Both the position numbers and the translations under genes were made by a program. The notes beneath the pieces were generated by a model. That model had not been told where the DNA came from. It did no database searches and saw only the letters and a list, made by a program, of their open reading frames with translations. Positions 23,592 to 31,109 of a stretch of DNA of 35,661 nucleotides are shown piece after piece. The first letter of the stretch is position 1; every line of letters begins with the position of its first letter. Source of the DNA: Actinomycetota bacterium (GTDB lineage Bacteria > Actinomycetota > Actinomycetes > Nanopelagicales > Nanopelagicaceae); assembly GCA_009698445.1 (NCBI GenBank), contig WLQG01000010.1, forward strand, positions 1 to 35,661, given 5' to 3'.

Positions 23592-24452
23592 TCATTGATT
23601 TATACCGATGAACTCCACTGCATCTGCAACTGATGTGACGATCTCTGCAGCACGTTCACCAATTAATCTGTGGCATCCTTCACTCGTTGGTGAATTAATA
23701 GGCCCAGGAATCGCCATAACTGGTCGCATCATTTCGGCAGCATCTCTGGCTGTTCGTAGTGACCCACTTCTAAATGCAGCTTCAACAACTAATGTTGCTT
23801 GGGATATCGCAGCAATCAAGCGATTGCGCGTAAGGAAGCGATGTGGCAACGCTTTATGGCCAGGCATAACTTCAGTTAATAGCGCACCTGATTCGCATAT
23901 CTCTTCAAATAATCGAGTATTACCTGCCGGATAATTGATATCTATTCCGCAGGCAATAACTGCAATTGTTGAACCTTCGGCAACTAAAGCTCCTTTGTGC
24001 GCAAAAGAATCTATGCCGTAGGCACCGCCACTGACGATGCTCCATTGGCGATCGACAAAACCAGCTGCAAAATCACCAGCAATTCGTGCCCCGTAATTAG
24101 TCGGATTGCGCGTACCGACTATGGCCAATGAATTCGCGCAAAGTGCTTCTAAATTTCCTTTTGCAATTAATGCAATGGGAGGTGTTGCTAGATCTTCAAC
24201 TTTGGATGGCCAGAATGTATCTCCCGGAACTATCAACTGCGCATTGGAAATCGCAATTGAACTTAAAACTTGATCAACAGATTTTGAGGATATTTCCTTA
24301 ATAAGCGGTGCGTATTTAATTGTGTCGTAGTAGCCATTTTTCAGTTTTTCGTAAGTTTCTAGGGCATTTGACCCATAAATTTCGGCCGACCAGAAACTAT
24401 GGCCACCTTCTATCGCACTAAAAAGTATCGCTCTGGCATCTCGCTCATTCAC
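23592..24452 (-). CDS. dprA: DNA-processing protein DprA
   Basis: This 286-residue protein has the DprA Rossmann-like core: A-I-V-G-T-R-N-P-T near residue 109, V-S-G-G-A-Y-G-I-D-S-F-A-H near 138, A-V-I-A-C-G-I-D near 163, and the L-T-R-N-R-L-I-A-A-I-S block near 205, which binds single-stranded DNA. The family loads RecA onto incoming DNA during transformation, though it is near-universal and also found in species not known to be competent. It lacks a C-terminal winged-helix extension, hence the modest length. Its ATG overlaps the comM stop by four bases (ATGA). Confidence 0.92.
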   Translation of the reverse strand: MNERDARAILFSAIEGGHSFWSAEIYGSNALETYEKLKNGYYDTIKYAPLIKEISSKSVDQVLSSIAISNAQLIVPGDTFWPSKVEDLATPPIALIAKGNLEALCANSLAIVGTRNPTNYGARIAGDFAAGFVDRQWSIVSGGAYGIDSFAHKGALVAEGSTIAVIACGIDINYPAGNTRLFEEICESGALLTEVMPGHKALPHRFLTRNRLIAAISQATLVVEAAFRSGSLRTARDAAEMMRPVMAIPGPINSPTSEGCHRLIGERAAEIVTSVADAVEFIGINQ

Positions 24453-25969
24453 AGTTCGATTCCTCCACGCAAGCTATGGGCTTTTTCAACATCTTCTAAG
24501 GTGGGTATTGAGTGTCCGGCAATATCTGCCAAGGTCCATGAAACGCGAATAATTTTGTGAAGACCGCGAGCAGTGATGTGCTCCTTATCTAACTCATCAT
24601 GCAGAAAATTCATAGCTTGCCGCTGCGGTTGAAAAACAGTGCGCAATGCTCGAGATGGAATTTGTGAGTTCAGTTTCCATGAGTAATCACTAAAGCGTGC
24701 CTGTGCAATCGCTCGTGCAGCTATAACTCGAATTCGAATGTCAGCACTTGATTCGCCGAGATCTGTCCGGGCCATATCCACGCGTCCAACTGGGTCAACG
24801 TGTACGCGCATATCAATTCGGTCCATCAATGGACCCGAAAGACGATTGAGATATCTGCGCACCTGAAGCGATGTGCATGTGCAGTTATGACCCCGCCCCG
24901 TGAATTTTCCACAGGGACAAGGGTTTGCAGCAAGCACTAATAAGAACTGTGCGGGAAAGGTTAAATTTCCGACACTTCTGGCGATTGTGATTGTCCCGGC
25001 CTCCAGTGGTTGGCGCAATGAATCTAAAACACCGGAGGGACATTCGGGAGCTTCATCAATAAATAAAACACCATTATGTGCAAGTGAGCATGCACCGGGT
25101 TTAATCACATGCGCACCTCCCCCAACCATTGCAACGCGCGTTGTGGTGTGGTGTGGCGAAATTATTGGCGCAGTTAAAGAAGTTGGTGAGCGATTAGTAA
25201 AGGAGCCTGAGATTGAATGAACTGCAGTGACTTCTAAAGCTTGTGCAATTGTGAGGGCCGGCAAAATCGTTGGGATACGTTCGGCAATCATTGTTTTGCC
25301 AGCACCGGGTGGACCGATTAGTAAAAGGTGATGTCCACCTGATGCAGCAATTTCTGCAGCAAGTCGAGCTTGAGGTTGCCCTGCAACGTCGGCAAAATCT
25401 AAGTTCTCATCTGTAGGTTGCCACGCGAATTCAATTTCATCGGCAATCTCGCGCTCCCCTGTTCGAAGCCATCGCAAAACTTGCTTCACGTGTTCCATTG
25501 CAATGATTTCAATACCCTGCATGAGTTGAGCTTCCTGAAAATTGGCGCGTGGCACCACTACGGTTTTTATCCCAGCTTTTTGCGCAGCGATTAACGCTGG
25601 CAAAACTCCACGAACCGAACGAATTCGACCATCTAGGGACAGTTCGCCAAGAAATACAACGTCTGCAATAGCATCAGGTGAGATTGTTTCGTGCGCCGAT
25701 AAGAGTGCAATACAAATTGCTAAATCAAAACTTGAGCCGCTCTTGGGTAACCATGCAGGAGAGAGGGAGACAACCACTTTACGGTTGGGCCAGATTTCAG
25801 AGCAATTAACGATTGCTGCCCGTACCCGATCGCGAGATTCTGATAACGCGGCATCAGGCAACCCAAGCAGTGAGTACATAGGAAGGCCATCTGCGATATC
25901 GACTTCAACCGTTACAACATGGCCATCTAACCCAAGAAGTGCAACTGATTTTGTATGTGCAAGGCTCAT
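24449..25969 (-). CDS. comM: YifB/ComM-family Mg-chelatase-like AAA+ ATPase
   Basis: This 506-residue protein combines an N-terminal ChlI-like, Lon-protease-fold domain (about 1-170) with an AAA+ ATPase. Walker A is G-P-P-G-A-G-K-T at about 219-226, Walker B L-F-I-D-E-A-P-E near 300, and four Cys in P-C-P-C-G-K and N-C-T-C near 355 are seen in many family members. The C-terminal domain ends in R-V-S-W-T-L-A-D-I-A-G. ComM is a hexameric helicase for branch migration in natural transformation. It is coupled with yraN before it (ATGA overlap) and dprA after it; this trio is a common pair-up in bacteria. Confidence 0.93.
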   Translation of the reverse strand: MSLAHTKSVALLGLDGHVVTVEVDIADGLPMYSLLGLPDAALSESRDRVRAAIVNCSEIWPNRKVVVSLSPAWLPKSGSSFDLAICIALLSAHETISPDAIADVVFLGELSLDGRIRSVRGVLPALIAAQKAGIKTVVVPRANFQEAQLMQGIEIIAMEHVKQVLRWLRTGEREIADEIEFAWQPTDENLDFADVAGQPQARLAAEIAASGGHHLLLIGPPGAGKTMIAERIPTILPALTIAQALEVTAVHSISGSFTNRSPTSLTAPIISPHHTTTRVAMVGGGAHVIKPGACSLAHNGVLFIDEAPECPSGVLDSLRQPLEAGTITIARSVGNLTFPAQFLLVLAANPCPCGKFTGRGHNCTCTSLQVRRYLNRLSGPLMDRIDMRVHVDPVGRVDMARTDLGESSADIRIRVIAARAIAQARFSDYSWKLNSQIPSRALRTVFQPQRQAMNFLHDELDKEHITARGLHKIIRVSWTLADIAGHSIPTLEDVEKAHSLRGGIEL

Positions 25970-26331
25970 AGAACGCTGGCTCGATATTCAATGCTGTGTG
26001 AACCATTAGCTGCAATTAATACTGCGGCAACATCGATTTGATAATCACACCCTAAGCAACCATGCGTTGCTAGCCATCCAAGGGCCAAACGTTGCATCCG
26101 CATCGCTTTCTCACGATTAATCGCTTCGAATGGATGCCCGAAAGCAACTGATGACCTGGTCTTTACTTCTATGAATGCGAAGACCCCAGAGGGATACAGC
26201 GCGATAATGTCTATTTCGCCTTCGCGAATTCGCCAGTTTCGTTCAATGATTTCTGCGTTGTGGTGAACTAAATACTTAGAGACTTCTTCTTCACCAAAAG
26301 CACCTGTGCGTTGATTACTTTTTCTTTGCAT
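25966..26331 (-). CDS. YraN/UPF0102 family nuclease-like protein
   Basis: This 121-residue protein is a small restriction-endonuclease-fold protein. The PD-(D/E)xK-like residues appear in G-E-x-E-V-S-K-Y-L, the core R-E-G-E-I-D-I-I-A and F-I-E-V-K-T-R, all in the usual places. Biochemical role is not well established; linkage with rnhB, comM and dprA is conserved across bacteria and suggests DNA metabolism. Its 3' end overlaps comM by four bases. The ATG at 26331 is preceded by TATCGT with a seven-base gap, so this trio may have its own leaderless promoter. Confidence 0.88.
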   Translation of the reverse strand: MQRKSNQRTGAFGEEEVSKYLVHHNAEIIERNWRIREGEIDIIALYPSGVFAFIEVKTRSSVAFGHPFEAINREKAMRMQRLALGWLATHGCLGCDYQIDVAAVLIAANGSHSIEYRASVL

Positions 26332-26344
26332 ACGCCGGACGATA
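26332..26344 (-). promoter_or_regulatory. leaderless promoter -10 of yraN (TATCGT-N7-ATG)
   Basis: On the minus strand TATCGT (26344-26339) lies seven bases before the yraN ATG. It sits in the 47-base gap after rnhB, the only clear break in the rplS to era series. Confidence 0.5.
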
Positions 26345-26378
26345 AATTCTCTGTCTGACGCTGCTCTACCTGCCTTTT

Positions 26379-26987
26379 TTACTTGTGAATAAGCGCGGCC
26401 ACGTTAGAGAATGATTGGCGGTGTTGTGCACATGGACCATGTTCATTGAGTGCATTTGTGTGTGCCGCAGTGATGTAGCCCTTATGTCCAGCAAAGCCAT
26501 AGACCGGAAAATCCTTATCCATTTCGCGCATAATCCGATCACGAGTAACTTTTGCAACAATTGAAGCAGCGCTAATACTTACAACGACTTGGTCACCTTT
26601 CCACACAGCTAAATTAGGAAGACCCAAGCCTTCGATTGCATAACCATCGGTAAGAACATAAGCAGGAGTTATATCTAAGCCATTAACTGCTCTGCGCATC
26701 CCGTCAAGATTTGCCGCATGAACTCCCCTGGCATCAACTTCTGATGCAGAAACTATTACTACGCTGATACTTGCGGCAATCGCTTGAATAATTTCGAAGA
26801 TTTCTTCACGTATATTTTCACTTAACTCTTTTGAGTCACGTACTGGTTTAAGTTCTATGGCAAATGGATCGTGAAGAACAACTGATGCAATTACTAGTGG
26901 TCCGGCACATGCTCCGCGCCCTGCTTCATCAACTCCAGCAATAGGAGAAATACCTTCTTGAATGAGCAGCTGCTCAATAACCTTCAT
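26379..26987 (-). CDS. rnhB: ribonuclease HII
   Basis: This 202-residue nuclease cleaves the RNA strand of RNA-DNA hybrids and single embedded ribonucleotides. The N-terminal A-G-V-D-E-A-G-R-G-A-C-A-G-P carries catalytic D20 and E21; a further Asp is in Y-V-L-T-D-G, and S-I-V-A-K-V-T-R-D near 150 and G-x-x-G-H-K-G-Y near 172 are also typical. Length is standard. The start is six bases after the lepB stop with no ribosome-binding site, so it is presumably coupled to lepB. Confidence 0.95.
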   Translation of the reverse strand: MKVIEQLLIQEGISPIAGVDEAGRGACAGPLVIASVVLHDPFAIELKPVRDSKELSENIREEIFEIIQAIAASISVVIVSASEVDARGVHAANLDGMRRAVNGLDITPAYVLTDGYAIEGLGLPNLAVWKGDQVVVSISAASIVAKVTRDRIMREMDKDFPVYGFAGHKGYITAAHTNALNEHGPCAQHRQSFSNVAALIHK

Positions 26988-26993
26988 GGAAAA

Positions 26994-27647
26994 CTATTTC
27001 AGAACGTTAATTTTTGGAACATAGGTAATATTTTTATATGGCCAGATAACAGCAAATACTCGCCCAGTTACTCGCGATAACGGTACAAATCCCTTATTGA
27101 TATCTTCTCGGTGATATCGAGAATCCGCACTAGCTCCGCGGTGATCTCCCATAACCCAGATCTTGCCCTTTGGAACCGTTACATCAAATTTCATATCGCT
27201 GGGAACATTGCCGGCAAAGATATACGGCTCTGTGATTGACTTACCGCTAACAGTTAATAGACCTGCTTTATCGCAGCAAACAACGTGGTCTCCACCAACA
27301 CCGATAACACGCTTAACCAAATACTGCTTAGCCGGATTTGGCAATACACCTACTGCGACTAAACCTGTTTTTAACTTTGCAATATATTTATTTGATGATG
27401 AATCAGTGATCTCTGGCAACCAACCCGCTGGATCGCGGAAAACTACAACGTCCCCACGTGAAATATTGCGAGAGATAAAAGGAAGTTTGTTTACTGCAAC
27501 TCGATCTTTAACTTGCAAAGTATTTTCCATTGATCCAGATGGAATATAGAAAAACTGAACGAGAAAGGTCTTTATAAGCAGGGAGACAACAAGTGCAACT
27601 ACAACAAGGATTGGGAGCTCCCGAAGGAGGGAACCCTTACGACGCAT
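26994..27647 (-). CDS. lepB: signal peptidase I
   Basis: This 217-residue membrane peptidase removes signal peptides from secreted proteins. There is one N-terminal membrane helix (about 10-33), the catalytic Ser in P-S-G-S-M-E-N-T (S39), and the catalytic Lys in L-V-K-R-V-I-G-V (K112), followed by the G-D-H-R-G-A-S-A-D-S-R box. The acidic and basic pocket residues are in normal places. It starts eight bases after the rplS stop, with rnhB six bases on. This rplS-lepB-rnhB-yraN order is widespread in actinobacteria. Confidence 0.94.
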   Translation of the reverse strand: MRRKGSLLRELPILVVVALVVSLLIKTFLVQFFYIPSGSMENTLQVKDRVAVNKLPFISRNISRGDVVVFRDPAGWLPEITDSSSNKYIAKLKTGLVAVGVLPNPAKQYLVKRVIGVGGDHVVCCDKAGLLTVSGKSITEPYIFAGNVPSDMKFDVTVPKGKIWVMGDHRGASADSRYHREDINKGFVPLSRVTGRVFAVIWPYKNITYVPKINVLK

Positions 27648-27655
27648 TGAGGTGA

Positions 27656-28180
27656 TTATTCGGCTGTAGGAGTTTCTTCGACTGCAACTTCAGCGACAAC
27701 ATCAGGAGTCGCAACTTCAGCAACTGGAGCTTCGACAACAGCCTCTATTACTGGAGCCTCTACAACTTCCTCAACAACAGGAGCAATTGTTTCAGCTACT
27801 GGTGTTGAAAGAATTCCATCACCGTAACCTTCAACGCCATCGCGCTTTTCACGAATCTTTGCAGCCTTACCGCGAAGATCGCGTAGGTAGTAAAGCTTGG
27901 CGCGACGTACTTCGCCCTTCTTTACTAATTCAATCTTTTCAATAACTGGTGTGTGTACTGGGAACGTACGCTCTACGCCAACACCGTAAGAAACTTTACG
28001 GATAGTAAATGTTTCGCGAACGCCATCGCCTTGACGACGGATAACAATTCCTTGGAAGACCTGAAGACGGCTCTTGCTACCTTCGATAACACGAACATGA
28101 ATCTTGAGCTCATCGCCAGCACGAAACTGTGGGATGTCTTTGCGCAGCGATGCTGCATCTACGGCGTCAAGAATATTCAT
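27656..28180 (-). CDS. rplS: 50S ribosomal protein L19 with a long acidic C-terminal tail
   Basis: The first ~115 residues are a normal L19: [13 protein letters not shown]-x-K-S-R, [21 protein letters not shown], and [13 protein letters not shown]19 sits at the 30S-50S interface. After the core comes a roughly 50-residue tail made almost only of E, V, A, P, T and I, with repeated V-V-E and E-A-P-V units, probably unstructured. The gene is 174 codons instead of the usual about 115. The leader has an A-A-A-A-A-A-G-G-A-C-G site before the ATG. trmD, commonly just upstream, is absent. Confidence 0.95.
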   Translation of the reverse strand: MNILDAVDAASLRKDIPQFRAGDELKIHVRVIEGSKSRLQVFQGIVIRRQGDGVRETFTIRKVSYGVGVERTFPVHTPVIEKIELVKKGEVRRAKLYYLRDLRGKAAKIREKRDGVEGYGDGILSTPVAETIAPVVEEVVEAPVIEAVVEAPVAEVATPDVVAEVAVEETPTAE

Positions 28181-28282
28181 GGAATTCGTCCTTTTTTATC
28201 TTCATCTATTAAGCACCGGCTTTGGCAGGTGCAGACTGCGTATCTTGCCACAGAAGGGGCCCTGAGCGTAAATCGGCTTTTC
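28181..28282 (-). promoter_or_regulatory. rplS leader with hairpins (suhB/rplS gap)
   Basis: This roughly 100-base gap between suhB and rplS holds one internal hairpin, 28213-28232 (GCACC / GGTGC arms with inner GC pairs and a C-A-A-A loop), and a longer one at 28259-28288 (GCCTGAG / CTCAGGGC arms) that reaches the suhB stop. Another perfect 6-bp hairpin at 28287-28301 covers the last suhB codons. None has a T-run. They could be a weak suhB end signal or an L19 leader structure; the rplS promoter could not be fixed. Confidence 0.3.
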
Positions 28283-29047
28283 TCAGGCGGGAATCTCCCG
28301 CATAAGCGCAGCATGAAGATGGGCTCCACCTGCCACCGTTAACTGCATTCCCCGCCACATATGCGTGGTCACGGTAGCCCCAGCTTCTGTAGCAATTAAG
28401 GATGCGGCCGCTAAATCCCATTCCTTTAATCCAGTTTCAATATAGCCATCGACCATTCCGGTTGCTACACAACAAATATCTGTTGCCGCTGCCCCCATTC
28501 GTCGAATATCGCGAACTGTGGGAACCAAGGTATTAACAAGATCTAATTGATTAATGCGGTCGGCTACATCGTATGCAAATCCCGTTGAAATCAAGGCACG
28601 GTTTAATTCAATAGGTTCATTACATGCAATTGCAATCGAGTTTAAAAACGCTCCGACACCGCGCGTTGCATGCCATGTTGATCCAATAGTCGGTGCATGT
28701 ACAACACCGACAACAACGCCTTCTGCATCTTTGACCGCGATACTGATATTCCAACCAGGTAAGCCATAGAAATAATTAACCGTTCCATCAACTGGATCTA
28801 TCACCCATGTGTAACCCGACTTAGATTCGCGCGCCGCGCCTTCTTCCCCGATGATTCCATCATCAGGTCGGGCGGCAAGAATGGCTTTAACAATAAGTTT
28901 TTCGCTGGCTACATCCATCTGTGTTGCGATATCGATAGCCGTTGACTTCGAAGTCAGCTCCCATGATGCGGGGCGATCAACAAGTAATTCTCCCGCCTGT
29001 TGCGCAATCTGGCGCGCTAATGCAAGAAGTTCATCTTTGATGCTCAT
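28283..29047 (-). CDS. suhB: inositol monophosphatase family protein (SuhB/ImpA type)
   Basis: This 254-residue Mg2+-dependent phosphatase has the family metal sites: G-E-E-G near residue 67, D-P-V-D-G-T near 87, and W-D-L-A-A-A near 202 (third Asp). Other conserved parts are N-Y-F-Y-G-L-P-G-W and the R-x-M-G-A-A-A-T-D segment near 174. Possible substrates are inositol phosphate, histidinol phosphate or fructose 1,6-bisphosphate; the sequence alone does not choose. It is divergent from the MFS gene; a TAGGAT hexamer lies six bases before the ATG inside a perfect inverted repeat. Confidence 0.9.
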   Translation of the reverse strand: MSIKDELLALARQIAQQAGELLVDRPASWELTSKSTAIDIATQMDVASEKLIVKAILAARPDDGIIGEEGAARESKSGYTWVIDPVDGTVNYFYGLPGWNISIAVKDAEGVVVGVVHAPTIGSTWHATRGVGAFLNSIAIACNEPIELNRALISTGFAYDVADRINQLDLVNTLVPTVRDIRRMGAAATDICCVATGMVDGYIETGLKEWDLAAASLIATEAGATVTTHMWRGMQLTVAGGAHLHAALMREIPA

Positions 29048-29080
29048 CTGCCCATCCTAACCCTGACATAGGATGGGCAG
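29048..29080. promoter_or_regulatory. perfect inverted repeat holding two back-to-back leaderless promoters
   Basis: CTGCCCATCCTA (29048-29059) and TAGGATGGGCAG (29069-29080) are exact reverse complements separated by nine bases. Each arm gives a TAGGAT -10 element followed by GGGCAG; on the minus strand the suhB ATG (29047) comes right after, and on the plus strand the MFS ATG (29082) follows one base later. The whole space between the two start codons is 34 bases. The -35 regions of each promoter must lie within the other gene. Confidence 0.65.
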
Positions 29081-29081
29081 C

Positions 29082-30323
29082 ATGTTCTCGGCCTACGCAA
29101 CCTTATTTCGCACTCCGGGAGCGATGAAATTTTCTATTCCAGCCTTAATCGGGCGCATGCCAATTTCAATGGATTCATTAGCACTTATTTTTATCGTCGT
29201 AGCCGTTAGTGATTCCTACGCCCTAGCTGGCGCCCTTAGCGCCGTTGCATCAATAACAATCTCTATGTCTACTCCATATTGGTCAAGGCTTTCAGATCGA
29301 ATTGGGCAACGCACAATGTTGCTTCGAGTTATTCCGCTCAAAATTGCAGGGCTTTCTACATTCATTGCACTTGTAATGAACCACGCCCCTATTTGGACCT
29401 GGTTTGTCTCGATCATTTTTGCTGAACTCACTTCTGTAAATGTCGGTGGACTAGTACGTCGACGTTGGCTGCATGTATTGAGCCCAGATAAGTCAATAAC
29501 TTCAGAAGATGAGCAAGATAAGCATCTAGTGAACACGGCTTATTCTTACGAAGCTTTGATGGATGAGGTTGTCTTTATCGTGGGGCCAATCACTGCAACT
29601 GCGTGCGCAACCTCTATTGCACCGGCAGCCGGATTAATTGCAGGAATGATTTTGATGTCGATTGGGATGCCATTGTTTGCAATGCAACGCGCATCCGAAC
29701 CTCCTCCTTCACCCGTACGTACTAAAGATCCTCATCCCCCCGTAATCGGAATTCCTATAGTTCAGGCAATTGCACTTTCCACAACTTTTACGGGTGGATT
29801 CTTTGGTGCTATCTCAATCGTGGTCGTTGGTTTTTCTCAAAGCCAAGGACATAAAGCCCAAGCCGGTTTGCTACTTGGCCTTTGGGCATGCGGCAGCGCA
29901 GTAATGGCGCTAGTCAATGGTTTAGTTAAATGGAAAGTTTCTTACACTGCACGATTCTTAGTGTTTCTTACCGCTCTTACTGTGCTTTCAATCCCATTCC
30001 TCTTTGTCCATTCAATTTTCTGGTTAGCTATTGCACTCTTCTTTAACGGCTTTGCCATCGCACCGTTAGTAGTAAATGCCTATGGCGTTGTGCAAGAAGT
30101 TGTGCCGAGTGAACAGATCACTGAATCTTTTACTTGGGTCGTAGCCGGAATGCCACTGGGCGGCGCGTTATCTAGCGCACTGGGCGGATGGGTTATCGAT
30201 ACGTACGGCGCCCAAACTGCTTTTTGGGTGCCCCTGGGTTTTATGTGTGCAGCTTTATTAGCCACACTGCCCTTCTTTCGCGTTTATAAGGGGCTCATCC
30301 ATTACTCTCTGAACCGTGACTGA
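29082..30323 (+). CDS. major facilitator superfamily transporter
   Basis: This 413-residue protein has about 12 membrane helices in two halves, with a soluble loop rich in P, D and K (about 200-222). The loop motif S-R-L-S-D-R-I-G-Q-R near residue 68 corresponds to the MFS A-loop G-x-L-x-D-R-x-G. Drug or metabolite export is possible; substrate is unknown. ATG 29082 is preferred over ATG 29073 because the TAGGAT promoter then sits seven bases upstream; 29073 lies within that promoter arm. It lies next to sepH, as in some other actinobacteria. Confidence 0.87.
   Translation: MFSAYATLFRTPGAMKFSIPALIGRMPISMDSLALIFIVVAVSDSYALAGALSAVASITISMSTPYWSRLSDRIGQRTMLLRVIPLKIAGLSTFIALVMNHAPIWTWFVSIIFAELTSVNVGGLVRRRWLHVLSPDKSITSEDEQDKHLVNTAYSYEALMDEVVFIVGPITATACATSIAPAAGLIAGMILMSIGMPLFAMQRASEPPPSPVRTKDPHPPVIGIPIVQAIALSTTFTGGFFGAISIVVVGFSQSQGHKAQAGLLLGLWACGSAVMALVNGLVKWKVSYTARFLVFLTALTVLSIPFLFVHSIFWLAIALFFNGFAIAPLVVNAYGVVQEVVPSEQITESFTWVVAGMPLGGALSSALGGWVIDTYGAQTAFWVPLGFMCAALLATLPFFRVYKGLIHYSLNRD
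30303..30315 (+). promoter_or_regulatory. leaderless promoter -10 of sepH within the MFS gene (TACTCT-N7-GTG)
   Basis: TACTCT at 30303-30308 lies seven bases before the GTG at 30316 and is entirely within the last codons of the MFS gene. sepH overlaps the MFS stop by eight bases and no ribosome-binding site is seen. Confidence 0.5.
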
Positions 30324-31098
30324 GCTTAGATTAAACGGCAAGAACGAAGACGGTACCCACCTGTCTCTACATGACAATGATGGAACTGAATTCACTCTTC
30401 GCATAAGTGACACATTGCGTGCCACAGTAAATCAGCCTCGTCTTAGTGCAGTCCCTGAACAAGAAGCTGAAACAATTTCGATTAGAGAAATTCAACGCCG
30501 ATTGCGTGCAGGTGAACTTGCTGAAGAGTTAGCTCGAGAAAATAATATTTCAATTGAAAAGATCGAACGTTTTTCTGGCCCAATATTGCAAGAGCGTATC
30601 TACATTATTGATCAAGCCCAGCAGGTTCCAATCCGCAAAGAAGGCGGACGCGATGCAGTTAATTTATTAGGTGTTGTCGTTTCACGTCTTGCTCCTCGCA
30701 ATATTGATCTTTCAGATTTATCGTGGAATACATGGCGACATGAAGATGGAACATGGACTGTTGAACTCCATTATCCAAATACAAGCGGTGTTGGAATTGC
30801 ACAGTGGAACTTTGACACTACTCGTCGCATGCTTGCTTCCATGGATGAAAATGCGCGCTGGATGATGGGCGATGAACCGCCAGCACGTCAGATACCTGCA
30901 CCTGGACTTGTTTATTCAGATTCAAATCACCCTTCTCTGCGCGAAGAAATCACCCCTACTCCAGAAGTTCCGCGCTTGGCAGTCATCCGCGAACTTCCAG
31001 ATGATGAGGCTGCACGCGATGGTGTTGTGGCACGAGCAAAAGTTCCAAGCTGGGATGAAATTATGTTTGGAATCAAGCCAAGCGAAGATCAAGAATAA
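30316..31098 (+). CDS. sepH: cell-division protein SepH (DUF3071)
   Basis: This 260-residue protein begins T-E-L-R-L and has the DUF3071 N-terminal region D-G-T-H-L-S-L-H-D-x-D-G-T-E-F-T-L, followed by a helix-turn-helix-like stretch (S-I-R-E-I-Q-R-R-L-R-A-G to R-F-S-G-P-I-L-Q-E-R, about 55-98). The C-terminal half is low-complexity, ending in the conserved A-K-V-P-S-W-D-E-I-M-F-G. SepH in Streptomyces and Mycobacterium binds FtsZ and supports filament assembly and septation. It is restricted to actinobacteria and is the best lineage marker in the window. GTG 30316 overlaps the MFS stop. Confidence 0.93.
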   Translation: MTELRLNGKNEDGTHLSLHDNDGTEFTLRISDTLRATVNQPRLSAVPEQEAETISIREIQRRLRAGELAEELARENNISIEKIERFSGPILQERIYIIDQAQQVPIRKEGGRDAVNLLGVVVSRLAPRNIDLSDLSWNTWRHEDGTWTVELHYPNTSGVGIAQWNFDTTRRMLASMDENARWMMGDEPPARQIPAPGLVYSDSNHPSLREEITPTPEVPRLAVIRELPDDEAARDGVVARAKVPSWDEIMFGIKPSEDQE

Positions 31099-31109
31099 AA
31101 CTACAAAAC

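Noticed and set aside
27660-27800. Possible tandem DNA repeat in the rplS 3' end
   Set aside because: It is low-complexity coding for the acidic Val/Ala/Pro/Glu tail; units vary in length and sequence, so it is not a true tandem repeat array.
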